Part shown: positions 37,076 to 45,031 of the stretch, one piece after another
Layout: each line of letters begins with the position of its first letter
How positions within the stretch are numbered: the stretch's first letter is position 1
NCBI RefSeq assembly: GCF_040253635.1
Contig: NZ_JBEJGX010000003.1
Coordinates: 4,427,501-4,491,500 of the forward strand
Origin: Streptomyces sp. Edi2
Lineage (GTDB): Bacteria; Actinomycetota; Actinomycetes; Streptomycetales; Streptomycetaceae
Reading direction: 5' to 3'
Length of the DNA stretch: 64,000 nt
Notes under the pieces: generated by a model
What the model saw: the letters and a program-made list of their open reading frames with translations, nothing else
What the model was told of the DNA's origin: nothing
The model's database searches: none
Position numbers and translations under genes: made by a program

Positions 37076-37753
37076 ATGTGTGAGACTGGTGTGGTGCGCG
37101 AAGACGGAAAAATCACGGTATTCCTGCTCGATGATCACGAAGTTGTCCGGCGTGGCGTCCACGAAATGCTGTCGGTCGAGGACGACATCGAGGTGGTCGG
37201 CGAAGCGGGTACCGCCGCAGATGCCCTGGTCAGGATCCCGGCGACGCGTCCGGACGTGGCGGTGCTCGATGTCCGGCTGCCGGACGGGAGCGGTGTCGAG
37301 GTCTGCCGTGAGATCCGTTCGCAGGACGAGGACATCAAATGCCTGATGCTCACCTCGTTCGCGGACGACGAGGCCCTTTTCGATGCGATTCTTGCCGGTG
37401 CAGCCGGTTATGTCCTCAAGGCCATCCGGGGCAACGAACTGCTCTCCGCGGTACGCGAGGTGGCGGCCGGGAAGTCCCTTCTCGATCCCGTGGCCACCGC
37501 CCGGGTGCTGGAGCGGCTGCGCGACGGCAATACCGCGAAGGGTGACGACCGGCTGGCGAGCCTCACCGACCAGGAGCGCAGGATTCTCGATCTGATCGGC
37601 GAGGGGCTGACCAACCGCGCCATCGGTGAGCGACTTCACCTCGCCGAGAAAACGATCAAGAATTACGTCTCCAGCCTGCTGTCCAAGCTCGGCATGGAGC
37701 GCCGCTCGCAGGCCGCCGCGTACGTCGCGCGACGGCAGGCGGAGCGGCACTGA
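37076..37753 (+). CDS. NarL/FixJ (LuxR) family response regulator, orphan
   Basis: 225 residues with ATG at 37076; a GTG at about 37094 (VVREDGKITVFLLDD) would match a shorter family start. Receiver domain (about 12-130) with acidic pocket LLDDHE, phospho-acceptor Asp in AVLDVRLPDG, Thr in LMLTSF and Lys in YVLKAIRG. C-terminal LuxR helix-turn-helix (about 155-220; LTDQERRILDLIGEGLTNRAIGERL). No histidine kinase is adjacent. Placement next to bkd cluster 1 suggests it controls that operon. A small hairpin follows the stop. Confidence 0.93.
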   Translation: MCETGVVREDGKITVFLLDDHEVVRRGVHEMLSVEDDIEVVGEAGTAADALVRIPATRPDVAVLDVRLPDGSGVEVCREIRSQDEDIKCLMLTSFADDEALFDAILAGAAGYVLKAIRGNELLSAVREVAAGKSLLDPVATARVLERLRDGNTAKGDDRLASLTDQERRILDLIGEGLTNRAIGERLHLAEKTIKNYVSSLLSKLGMERRSQAAAYVARRQAERH

Positions 37754-37756
37754 AAC

Positions 37757-37780
37757 AGCCGGGCGCCGCCATGCCCGGCT
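37757..37780 (+). terminator. Hairpin after the response regulator gene
   Basis: AGCCGGGC (37757-37764) pairs with GCCCGGCT (37773-37780), 4 bp after the stop codon. Confidence 0.6.
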
Positions 37781-37864
37781 CATGGCGATTCAGGACCATC
37801 GTCCCGGTCCGCCGGGGCTGCCGGTCCCTACTTGCCGACCGGACCCGCCCGGCAAGGTGGTGAC

Positions 37865-38281
37865 ATGCCCACCGACAACTACCGTGCCATCGACCTGCTG
37901 AGCCGCACGCCCTACGGGCGCGTCTCGGCCAGTCGGCGGGCGCTGCCCTTCACCACCGTCACCCGCCATCTCGTCCTCGACGGGCGGCTGGTCCTGCGGC
38001 TGCACCGCGGCTACGGCTACCACCAGGCCCTGGACGGCAGTGTGGTCGCCTACGAGGCCGACAACGTCAACAGCGGTGAGCCCGACACATGGTCGGTGCA
38101 GTTCACCGGCACCGCCCGGGTCATCGAGCCGACCCCCGCCGTGCGCGAGCTCTTCGGCCGCACTCCGCTGCTCGCCGACGGCGCCCCCTTCGACCCGGTC
38201 TTCCTGCGCATCGAGCCGGAGTTCGTGACCATGCACTGCCTCACCGATGTGCCGGTCTTCCGCTATGCGCACTCTGCGTAA
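37865..38281 (+). CDS. Pyridoxamine 5'-phosphate oxidase-fold (FMN-binding split barrel) protein
   Basis: 138 residues, ATG at 37865 with AAGGTGG upstream. The split-barrel signature is RTPYGRVSASRRALPFTTVTRHLVLDG and LRLHRGYGYHQALDGSVVAYEADNVN, with SVQFTGTARVIE in the middle. Such proteins bind FMN, F420 or haem; which cofactor is used cannot be decided here. It lies in the same direction as the following kinase-like gene, 52 bp apart. Confidence 0.85.
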   Translation: MPTDNYRAIDLLSRTPYGRVSASRRALPFTTVTRHLVLDGRLVLRLHRGYGYHQALDGSVVAYEADNVNSGEPDTWSVQFTGTARVIEPTPAVRELFGRTPLLADGAPFDPVFLRIEPEFVTMHCLTDVPVFRYAHSA

Positions 38282-38333
38282 GGCTTTCCGTCACACCCAC
38301 TCCGACGGGCGCAGTTGATCTAACATCTGGCGC

Positions 38334-39377
38334 GTGCTGCGCTCATCTGTAGTCCGGACGGCGGCAACGCCCGACAAAGACACCCTCGGATCCCTGCTCC
38401 GCCACTACGCCGGCGCCGGTGCGCCGCTGTCGTGCGAACCCGTCGCCGAGGGCCTGCTCAACCACGGCTACTTCCTCGCCACCACCCGCGGCCGCTACTT
38501 CCTCAAACACCATCTCGACGGCGACCGCGCGGCCCTCACCCGCCAGCACCGCGCCACCCGCCGGCTGGCCGCGCTCGGCCTGCCGGTCGCCCCGCCCGTC
38601 GCCGACGAGGACGGCCGGACCGTCACCGTCCTCGACGGCCGCTGCTACGCCCTGCACCCCTGGGTCGAAGGCCGGCACCTGGGCGGCGCCGCACTGACCC
38701 GCGGCCAGTCCTGGCAGCTCGGCGCCCTGCTCGGGCTCGTCCACACCGCGCTGGAACAGGTCATGGCCGACGAGCCGCACCCGCCACGGCCGCCCTGCGC
38801 GGACGCCGGCGCCGACCCCGAGCGCACCTTCGAGACGATCGACGAGCTGCTGGCCCTGGCCCGCGGCGCCCGGCCGCGCACCAGCTTCGACGAGCTCGCC
38901 GAACACCGTCTGCTGGAGCGCCGGGCCCTGCTGGCGCGGCTGGCGCAGCACCGTCCGCCCCCCGGCGCGGAACCTCCGGCCGGCTGGGTGCACGGGGACT
39001 TCCATCCGCTGAATGTGCTCTACCGCGGCACGGAGCCGACCGCGATCGTCGACTGGGACCGGCTGGGAGTCCAGCCCCGTGCTGAGGAGGCGGTGCGCGC
39101 CGCCGCGATCTTCTTCGTCCGCCCGTGCGGCACGCTGGACCTGGCGAAGGTGGCGGCGTACGCGGGCGCCTACCGCAGCACCTGCAAGGCCGGCGCCGAT
39201 GAGCTCGCGGCGGCCGTCCACCGGGTGTGGTGGGAGCGGCTGAACGACTTCTGGATGCTCACCTGGCGTTACCAGCTGGGCGACCGCCGCACCGATCCAC
39301 AGTTCCCGGCGGCGGCCGCACTGGCCGTGTGGTGGACCCGCGAATACCGGGCCGTACGGGACGCCTTCACCGGCTGA
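38334..39377 (+). CDS. Aminoglycoside phosphotransferase-fold (APH) kinase
   Basis: 347 residues from a GTG at 38334. N-lobe with nucleotide-binding strands (about 25-95, LNHGYFLATTRGRYFLKHH), C-lobe with Brenner motif HGDFHPLNVLYRG (about 221) and the metal-binding IVDWDRLGVQP. The family phosphorylates small molecules such as choline, homoserine or sugars; the FLKHHLDGDRAALTRQH stretch and a Trp-rich C-terminus resemble HSK2/thiamine kinase-type members, without certainty. It is convergent with the first Ser/Thr kinase gene, 17 bp apart. Confidence 0.83.
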   Translation: MLRSSVVRTAATPDKDTLGSLLRHYAGAGAPLSCEPVAEGLLNHGYFLATTRGRYFLKHHLDGDRAALTRQHRATRRLAALGLPVAPPVADEDGRTVTVLDGRCYALHPWVEGRHLGGAALTRGQSWQLGALLGLVHTALEQVMADEPHPPRPPCADAGADPERTFETIDELLALARGARPRTSFDELAEHRLLERRALLARLAQHRPPPGAEPPAGWVHGDFHPLNVLYRGTEPTAIVDWDRLGVQPRAEEAVRAAAIFFVRPCGTLDLAKVAAYAGAYRSTCKAGADELAAAVHRVWWERLNDFWMLTWRYQLGDRRTDPQFPAAAALAVWWTREYRAVRDAFTG

Positions 39378-39394
39378 ACCGGGAAGGGCGCCGT

Positions 39395-41005
39395 TCAGCC
39401 GGTCGGACCGAGCGTGGTGTTGCCGTCCGCGCCGTTGCCTGCGGCGGCCCCGCCGTCCGCGCCGGCATTCGCGCCGCCATCGGCGGTACCGCCGTCCGCG
39501 GCGCCCCCGTCAGCGGTGCCGTCCGTGGGGCCGCCGTCGGACGTCCCGCCGGTGTCCGTGGGCGGCTCCGACGTCGGCGGCTGGGACGTGGGCGGCTGGG
39601 ACGTCGGCGGCTGGGAGCTCGGCGACGTGCTGGGCTGCTCGGGCGGCGGCTCGCTGTACGTGCTGTCGTCCTCACCCGTGTTGCCGGGGTCGACGTCCGG
39701 GGTGCTCGGTTCCTCCGAAGGCTGCTTGCTGGCCTTGTCGTCCTTGGTCGGCTTCGGCGACTGCGTCGTGGGGGTCTCGTGCTTCTTGCCCTGACCACCG
39801 GTGTTCTGCATCGCGAAGGCCACACCCATGGCGATGGCGATCACCGCGAGTGCCGCGATCAGCCAGATCTTGCCGCGGCCGCCCTTGGCGGGCCGGGGCC
39901 CGCCGTCGAAGCCGCCGTCGTCGTCCCGCATACCGGAGGTCAGAATCGGCTGCGCCGTGGTCTGCCCGGCGTTGGAGTGCGGCAGCGCGGTGGTGGCCGC
40001 GGCCCCCAGGGAGGAGGTGTGACCGCCCTCGTACGCCGCGACCGGACCGGTGCTCCAGGTGCCGGTGTGACCGCCCTGCTCGTGCAGCATCTGCAGCGAG
40101 TACTGGACCAGGCCGCGCATCTCCTCGGCGGACTGGAACCGGTCGTCGGGGTCCTTCGCCAGCGACCGCATGACCAGGCCGTCCAGCTCCGGGGGCACCA
40201 CGTCGGCGACCTCGGACGGCGCCACCGGCATGTCCTGAACGTGCTGGTAGACGACCGACAGCGGGGTCTCACCGGTGAACGGCGGCCGCAGGGTGAGGAG
40301 TTCGTAGAGCAGACAGCCGGTGGCGTAGAGGTCGGAGCGGGTGTCGACGGTCTTGCCGAGCGCCTGCTCCGGGGAGAGGTACTGAGGGGTGCCCATGACC
40401 ATGCCGGTCTGGGTCATGGTGGAGGCGGCGCCGTGCAGGGCACGGGCGATACCGAAGTCCATGACCTTGACGGCGCCGCTGTTCGTGATGATCACGTTCG
40501 CGGGCTTGATGTCACGGTGCACGATGCCGTGCTGGTGGCTGTAGGCCAGCGCCTCCAGCACACCGGAGACAATGATCAGCGCCTGGTCCGCCGGCGGGGC
40601 GTCGGCGTTGAGCAGCAGATCGCGGATGGTGTGGCCCTCGACCAGCTCCATCACGATGTACGGCACGGTGTTGCCGCCGACCAGGTCCTCGCCGGAGTCG
40701 TAGACCGCCACCACCGCGTGGTGGTTCAGCCCGGCCACGGACTGCGCCTCACGTGTGAAGCGGGCCTTGGAGACCGGGTCCTCGGCGAGGTCGGCGCGCA
40801 GCAGCTTCACGGCGACGGTCCGGCCGAGACGTACGTCCTCGGCCGCGAACACCTCCGCCATTCCGCCGCGGCCGAGCCGTCGCGTGAGCCGGTAGCGGCC
40901 ATCGCCGACCAGCCCGCCGTTGCCCCACATCTCCGGTGCGTCGGGGATATTGGAGCCGGTGGCGTCAGGATCGGACGGGCCCTGGGGGCTCTGCGTCGGT
41001 GCCAT
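39395..41005 (-). CDS. Transmembrane Ser/Thr protein kinase with a low-complexity outer tail
   Basis: 536 residues, ATG at 41005 with GAGGA upstream. Kinase domain about 37-305: GRGGMAEVFAAED, VAVKLL, HRDIKPANVIIT, DFGIARA, GTPQYLSPEQ. A juxtamembrane linker, one helix (IWLIAALAVIAIAMGVAFAM, about 375-395) and an outer tail of about 140 residues rich in Pro, Ser, Thr, then Gly, Ala, Asp follow. The tail includes (SQPPT)n repeats encoded by 15-bp tandem units and has no PASTA domain. Divergent from another kinase. Confidence 0.94.
   Translation of the reverse strand: MAPTQSPQGPSDPDATGSNIPDAPEMWGNGGLVGDGRYRLTRRLGRGGMAEVFAAEDVRLGRTVAVKLLRADLAEDPVSKARFTREAQSVAGLNHHAVVAVYDSGEDLVGGNTVPYIVMELVEGHTIRDLLLNADAPPADQALIIVSGVLEALAYSHQHGIVHRDIKPANVIITNSGAVKVMDFGIARALHGAASTMTQTGMVMGTPQYLSPEQALGKTVDTRSDLYATGCLLYELLTLRPPFTGETPLSVVYQHVQDMPVAPSEVADVVPPELDGLVMRSLAKDPDDRFQSAEEMRGLVQYSLQMLHEQGGHTGTWSTGPVAAYEGGHTSSLGAAATTALPHSNAGQTTAQPILTSGMRDDDGGFDGGPRPAKGGRGKIWLIAALAVIAIAMGVAFAMQNTGGQGKKHETPTTQSPKPTKDDKASKQPSEEPSTPDVDPGNTGEDDSTYSEPPPEQPSTSPSSQPPTSQPPTSQPPTSEPPTDTGGTSDGGPTDGTADGGAADGGTADGGANAGADGGAAAGNGADGNTTLGPTG
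39570..39614. repeat. 15-bp tandem repeat in the kinase tail
   Basis: Three units of GACGTCGGCGGCTGG (the middle one with one change) encode SQPPT repeats on the minus strand. Confidence 0.9.
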
Positions 41006-41318
41006 CGGTCCTCGCCGTCGAATCAATCCGCATGAGAGCGGTAAGGTCATCGGTCTTCGCTAGAGCACGCTACAGGCTCCGCGGCACTCACCGGTCCGTC
41101 GTGGACCGGCCAGGAAACCTGCCGGGCGCCACGTGCCGCAAGTTCACCTGGGGTAATGAGGCACGGAACACTCTCCTGGCCGTGACGGGATCTTGCACAT
41201 CTGGTCACGGAACGGGCACACAGCTTGACGTGTCCGAGGCCTGGGGCAGACTTGGCTGCGGAATTCCAGATTTTGATCGCTATACATGTGCGTATAGCGC
41301 CTAGGGGGAAGCGGAACG
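41006..41318. promoter_or_regulatory. Divergent promoter region of the two Ser/Thr kinases
   Basis: 313 bp. A TTGACG word lies at about 41225-41230 towards the right-hand gene. The inverted repeat CGCTATAC-ATGTGC-GTATAGCG occupies 41278-41299, directly before the ribosome binding site TAGGGGGAAG of the gene at 41319. The rest contains nothing I can name. Confidence 0.6.
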
Positions 41319-43016
41319 ATGAGCCAGGACGGCGCTCAGGGCCAATTCGAGGGCCGTTCGGTCGGCGGAGGACGTTACCAGCTTCGTGATCTTCTGGGCG
41401 CCGGTGGCATGGCCTCCGTGCACCTCGCTTACGACAGCGTGCTGGATCGCGAGGTCGCGATCAAGACACTGCACACCGAGCTCGGCCGTGAGCAGGCCTT
41501 CCGCGAGCGCTTCCGGCGTGAGGCCCAGTCCGTGGCGAAACTCACGCACACCAATATCGTCTCGGTCTACGACTCCGGCGAGGACGAGCTCGACGGCGGC
41601 ATGGTGCCGTACATCGTCATGGAGTACGTCGCGGGCCAGCCGCTGCGCTCCGATCTGGACAACGACATCGCCCAGCATGGCGCGATGCCGACGGACAAGG
41701 CCTTGAAGATCACGGCCGATGTGCTGGCCGCGCTCGAGGTCAGCCATGAAATGAGCCTGGTCCACCGGGACATCAAGCCCGGCAACGTCATGCTGAACAA
41801 GCGTGGCGTGGTCAAGGTCATGGACTTCGGCATCGCCCGCGCCATGCAGTCCGGCGTGACGTCCATGACCCAGACCGGCATGGTCGTCGGCACTCCGCAG
41901 TACCTGTCGCCCGAGCAGGCGCTCGGCCGGGCCGTGGACGCCCGCTCCGACCTCTACTCCGTCGGCATCATGCTCTTCGAGCTGCTGACCGGCCAGCTGC
42001 CGTTCGACGCGGACTCCCCGCTCGCCATCGCCTACGCCCATGTCCAGGAAGAGCCCCCGGTCCCGTCGAGCATCAACAGCTCGCTGCCGCCGGCCGTGGA
42101 CGCGCTGGTGGCCCGCGCGCTGAAGAAGAACCCCAACGAGCGGTTCCCCACCTCCGAGGCGATGCGGGACGAGTGCCTGCGGATCGTCGGATCCGGGCAG
42201 TCCGGCGCGACGCCACTGATCATCGGCGAGGGCCCGCGGGCGCGCACCAGCGGCGCGTCGGTCTCCTCCGCGGTGTTCCCCGCCGCCTCCGGCAACCCGC
42301 ATACCCCGGCCCCGCCGAACGTGCAGCAGCCGTATCAGCCGACGCAGGCGGTCGGCTTCGGCCCGTCGACGCCCGCGCCGCCGAACAACACCTACCCGAC
42401 GCCCCCGCCGCCGAACAACGGCTACCAGACGCCCGGGCCGGGTCCCGTTCCGGGGCCGGCGCCCTTCAACTCGGGTGGCTTCCAGCCGCCGCCGTACAGC
42501 CCGCCGCCCGTGACGGCCTCGATGCCGCCGGCCCCCGCCCGGCGCAAGAACAACAGCGCGGTGATCGTCGTCTCGGCGATAATCGGCGTGATCGTGGTCA
42601 CCGCGATCGCGATCGGCATCGGTCTGAGCGCCGGCTCGAGCGAGACCACCGGCGGTGGCGTCGGCCCGTCCTCGGCCTACTCCGACGACAACGACCTCAC
42701 GACGGCCCCGCCGACCCAGATCGTCAAGCCCGAAGACAAGTCCTTGACGATCCTGATGTCCGAGTGCACCAACCCGAGCAAGAGCTACAGCGAGAAGGGC
42801 AAGATTCTCGTCCCTTCGTTCCGCTTCAAGAACCTGGGCTCGGTGAAGAAGTGCATCGAGGCCGCGGGCTGGAAGTACAAGATCGTCGCGCACGAGGACA
42901 GCGCGCTCTGGGGTAAGAACACCGTCACCAGTCAGACGCCTACCGCCTACAGCTACTGGCTCCCGAGCAAGACCGACCCCATCGAGCTGACCGTCTCCAC
43001 CGGCCGCAGCGGCTGA
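41319..43016 (+). CDS. Transmembrane Ser/Thr protein kinase with one PASTA-like outer domain
   Basis: 565 residues; the ATG at 41319 has TAGGGGGAAG upstream. Kinase domain about 16-280 (GAGGMASVHLAYD, VAIKTL, HRDIKPGNVML, DFGIARA, GTPQYLSPEQALG), a Pro/Asn-rich linker (about 300-405), one helix (IVVSAIIGVIVVTAIAIGIGL, about 412-434) and an outer region of about 130 residues. The outer region ends in a PASTA-like unit (CIEAAGWKYKIVAHED...VTSQTPTAYSYWLP...IELTVSTG), suggesting binding of peptidoglycan fragments. Followed by a strong shared terminator. Confidence 0.95.
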   Translation: MSQDGAQGQFEGRSVGGGRYQLRDLLGAGGMASVHLAYDSVLDREVAIKTLHTELGREQAFRERFRREAQSVAKLTHTNIVSVYDSGEDELDGGMVPYIVMEYVAGQPLRSDLDNDIAQHGAMPTDKALKITADVLAALEVSHEMSLVHRDIKPGNVMLNKRGVVKVMDFGIARAMQSGVTSMTQTGMVVGTPQYLSPEQALGRAVDARSDLYSVGIMLFELLTGQLPFDADSPLAIAYAHVQEEPPVPSSINSSLPPAVDALVARALKKNPNERFPTSEAMRDECLRIVGSGQSGATPLIIGEGPRARTSGASVSSAVFPAASGNPHTPAPPNVQQPYQPTQAVGFGPSTPAPPNNTYPTPPPPNNGYQTPGPGPVPGPAPFNSGGFQPPPYSPPPVTASMPPAPARRKNNSAVIVVSAIIGVIVVTAIAIGIGLSAGSSETTGGGVGPSSAYSDDNDLTTAPPTQIVKPEDKSLTILMSECTNPSKSYSEKGKILVPSFRFKNLGSVKKCIEAAGWKYKIVAHEDSALWGKNTVTSQTPTAYSYWLPSKTDPIELTVSTGRSG

Positions 43017-43064
43017 CGGCGGTCGCAGACGGCGACGGCCCGCCGGGGCCTCCCGTGGACAGCA

Positions 43065-43099
43065 AAGGGGCCGGCACGCGCACAGCGTGCCGGCCCCTT
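43065..43099. terminator. Bidirectional terminator between the kinase and bpa
   Basis: A perfect 15-bp stem, AAGGGGCCGGCACGC (43065-43079) with GCGTGCCGGCCCCTT (43085-43099), between convergent genes. Confidence 0.93.
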
Positions 43100-43211
43100 C
43101 TGTCGGTTCCGCGCGTGGTGCACCGGCTCCGGCGTGGCGGTCCTGGGACAGCGTGAGAAGTACAGCCCGAGTGATGAGCAGTCGGGCAGGGGATCAGAAG
43201 TACGGCCCGAG

Positions 43212-43769
43212 TCAGAGGTACGGGCCCGAGCGGGCACCGCCCTGGCCGGGCTTGCCCTCCTCGCCGTCCATCGGAACGGCACCGGGCGGCAGTGCACGAC
43301 GCATCGACTCCAGCTGGGCGCGGGCAGCCATCTGCTGGGCGAACAGTGCGGTCTGAATACCGTGGAAAAGACCCTCCAGCCAGCCCACCAGCTGAGCCTG
43401 GGCGATCCGCAGCTCCGCATCCGTCGGCACCGATTCATCGGTGAACGGCAGCGACAGCCGCTCCAGCTCCTCGACCAGCTCGGGCGCCAGCCCGTCCTCC
43501 AGCTCCTTGACCGAGCTGGCGTGGATCTCCTTGAGCCGGACCCGGCTCGCCTCGTCCAGAGGCGCGGACTTCACCTCCTCCAGCAACTGCTTGATCATGC
43601 TGCCGATGCGCATGACCTTCGCAGGCTGTTCAACCATGTCCGTCACAGGGGTCTCACGGGGCTCGTCACCTTCGCCCCCGCCACCGGAGCTGCCAAGTGC
43701 CATGCCGTCCGGGCCGACGACCAGGACGTGCGGATTTTCCTGCGACCGTTCATTCATCGGCATATCCAT
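43212..43769 (-). CDS. bpa: Bacterial proteasome activator
   Basis: 185 residues from the ATG at 43769 (MDMPMNERSQENPHVLVVGPDG), with GAGAG about 9 bp upstream; 43787 is an alternative. The central part (about 50-160) is a helical bundle matching the Bpa/DUF2587 family (VMRIGSMIKQLLEEVKSAPLDEASRVRLKEIH, AQLVGWLEGLFHGIQTALFAQQMAARAQ). In mycobacteria Bpa is an ATP-independent ring that opens the 20S proteasome through a C-terminal GQYL tail; here the tail is GPYL. Proteasome genes are not in the window. Confidence 0.92.
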   Translation of the reverse strand: MDMPMNERSQENPHVLVVGPDGMALGSSGGGGEGDEPRETPVTDMVEQPAKVMRIGSMIKQLLEEVKSAPLDEASRVRLKEIHASSVKELEDGLAPELVEELERLSLPFTDESVPTDAELRIAQAQLVGWLEGLFHGIQTALFAQQMAARAQLESMRRALPPGAVPMDGEEGKPGQGGARSGPYL

Positions 43770-43851
43770 GCCGCCATTCTCTCGCACAAGGGGTCATGAA
43801 GGGTGGTGCCCCTGAGAGAAGGTGATCCACCCTTCCGGGCGGGCTCGGCTG

Positions 43852-43898
43852 CCGTTGTTTCACGTGAAACAACGGATTCCCACCGTTTCACGTGAAAC
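43852..43898. promoter_or_regulatory. Pair of parS sites
   Basis: GTTTCACGTGAAAC at 43857-43870, extended to a 24-bp palindrome (43852-43875), and again at 43885-43898, 28 bp centre to centre, between bpa and the surface-protein gene. Confidence 0.93.
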
Positions 43899-43942
43899 CA
43901 CCGGCAAAGCCACGGACAGGACCGCCAACCGAGCGGCCGGCA

Positions 43943-44878
43943 TCAGCTCCGGCGCAGACGAAGGGCGAAGAAGGCCAGACCCAGGCCCGTGAGCGCGAGG
44001 CCGGCGCCCAGCGGAAGGACCCGCTCGACCGGTGCGTCCGGGGATTCCAAGGCGTAAGGGTTCGCCGTTGCGGCCGCTTCATCCTGCGCGCGTTCCGGTA
44101 CCGAGCGCGCCTCCTCCGGGGCGGTAGGGGACGGGAGCGGCGGCAATGCCTCGTAGGGGCGCTGAATGAGCCGGTCGGCGACATCGAAGCGACGCGAGGG
44201 CGACGGCCGTACCGGGGTGCTCTTTGCCGCATGGGAGTCGGATGCCGCGGCCTTGGGGTGCTTCGGCACCGGGGTGCGCGGAGCGGGCCGGCGGTGTGCG
44301 CGGTCGGCGTCCGGAGCGTTCGCGCCGGCGGTCGGCCCGTGATGACCCGCCCCCCGGAAGCCCGCACCGTCGTAGTCAGGTCCTGGGAAGGGGTACGACG
44401 GACCGTCCGGCCCGATGAAGGCAGGGCTGAACGGGTGATGCGGGCGGTGGTGCCACCGTCCGGGCTCGCGCGGCCCGCCGAAGTGGCGGTGCGACGGCCG
44501 GTGGGGGAAGCGCGGGAAGGCGTCCGGCATCCCGGGGAAGCGAGGCGACAGCTCCGGGAGGCGCGCAGGCGCCCCGGGACGGCCGGGGTGACCATGGTGG
44601 CCCCGGCCAGCTCCGTCACGGCGGCCGTCGAACGGACGACGGTCGGCAGCGAAGTAGTCGGGCTCGTAGTCGTCGGGCCCGTAGTCGTCGGCTCCGGTTT
44701 CGTCCTGCGCATAGTCGTCGGGCTGATCGCCCGGGCGGGCGAGGTGCGGGGGGTGGTCGACCGGTGTGACCCGGCGGTCCGCAGCCGCCGCCGAGGTGGC
44801 TCCTATCGGAACGGGCAGGACGACGGCGGCCACCAGCAGACCGGTGGCAATGCGCGAACGGAAACCTGGAGCGACCAC
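43943..44878 (-). CDS. Secreted, C-terminally membrane-anchored surface protein
   Basis: 311 residues from a GTG at 44878 with GGGAGGGG just upstream (an ATG at 44923 has no ribosome binding site). Signal peptide RIATGLLVAAVVLPVPIGATSAAAADR, then a low-complexity region rich in Pro, His, Gly, Arg and Asp (about 40-200), a more ordered stretch (SPSRRFDVADRLIQRPYEALPPLP), and a C-terminal helix plus basic tail (GAGLALTGLGLAFFALRLRRS). This is the layout of a cell-surface anchored protein. No known domain. The opposite strand also has a long frame, judged a shadow. Confidence 0.72.
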   Translation of the reverse strand: MVAPGFRSRIATGLLVAAVVLPVPIGATSAAAADRRVTPVDHPPHLARPGDQPDDYAQDETGADDYGPDDYEPDYFAADRRPFDGRRDGAGRGHHGHPGRPGAPARLPELSPRFPGMPDAFPRFPHRPSHRHFGGPREPGRWHHRPHHPFSPAFIGPDGPSYPFPGPDYDGAGFRGAGHHGPTAGANAPDADRAHRRPAPRTPVPKHPKAAASDSHAAKSTPVRPSPSRRFDVADRLIQRPYEALPPLPSPTAPEEARSVPERAQDEAAATANPYALESPDAPVERVLPLGAGLALTGLGLAFFALRLRRS

Positions 44879-45031
44879 ATGCCCCTCCCGTGCCGAGCCG
44901 TCGGGTGACCTCCTCAGAGTCACATGTGATGAGATTCACGGCATCTCGGACATATCAGGCGGGTTACCTGACGGACGCAGAAGGGGCAGGCCCAGGCAGC
45001 GAGGGTGACGGGAGGGGGTGGCCGGATCGGC

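Noticed and set aside
43892..44908. 338-codon frame opposite the surface protein gene
   Set aside because: The minus-strand frame has a signal peptide, C-terminal anchor and ribosome binding site; the plus frame has none.
44920..44929. TCACATGTGA palindrome upstream of the surface protein gene
   Set aside because: A 10-bp palindrome that does not extend further; too short to call an operator.
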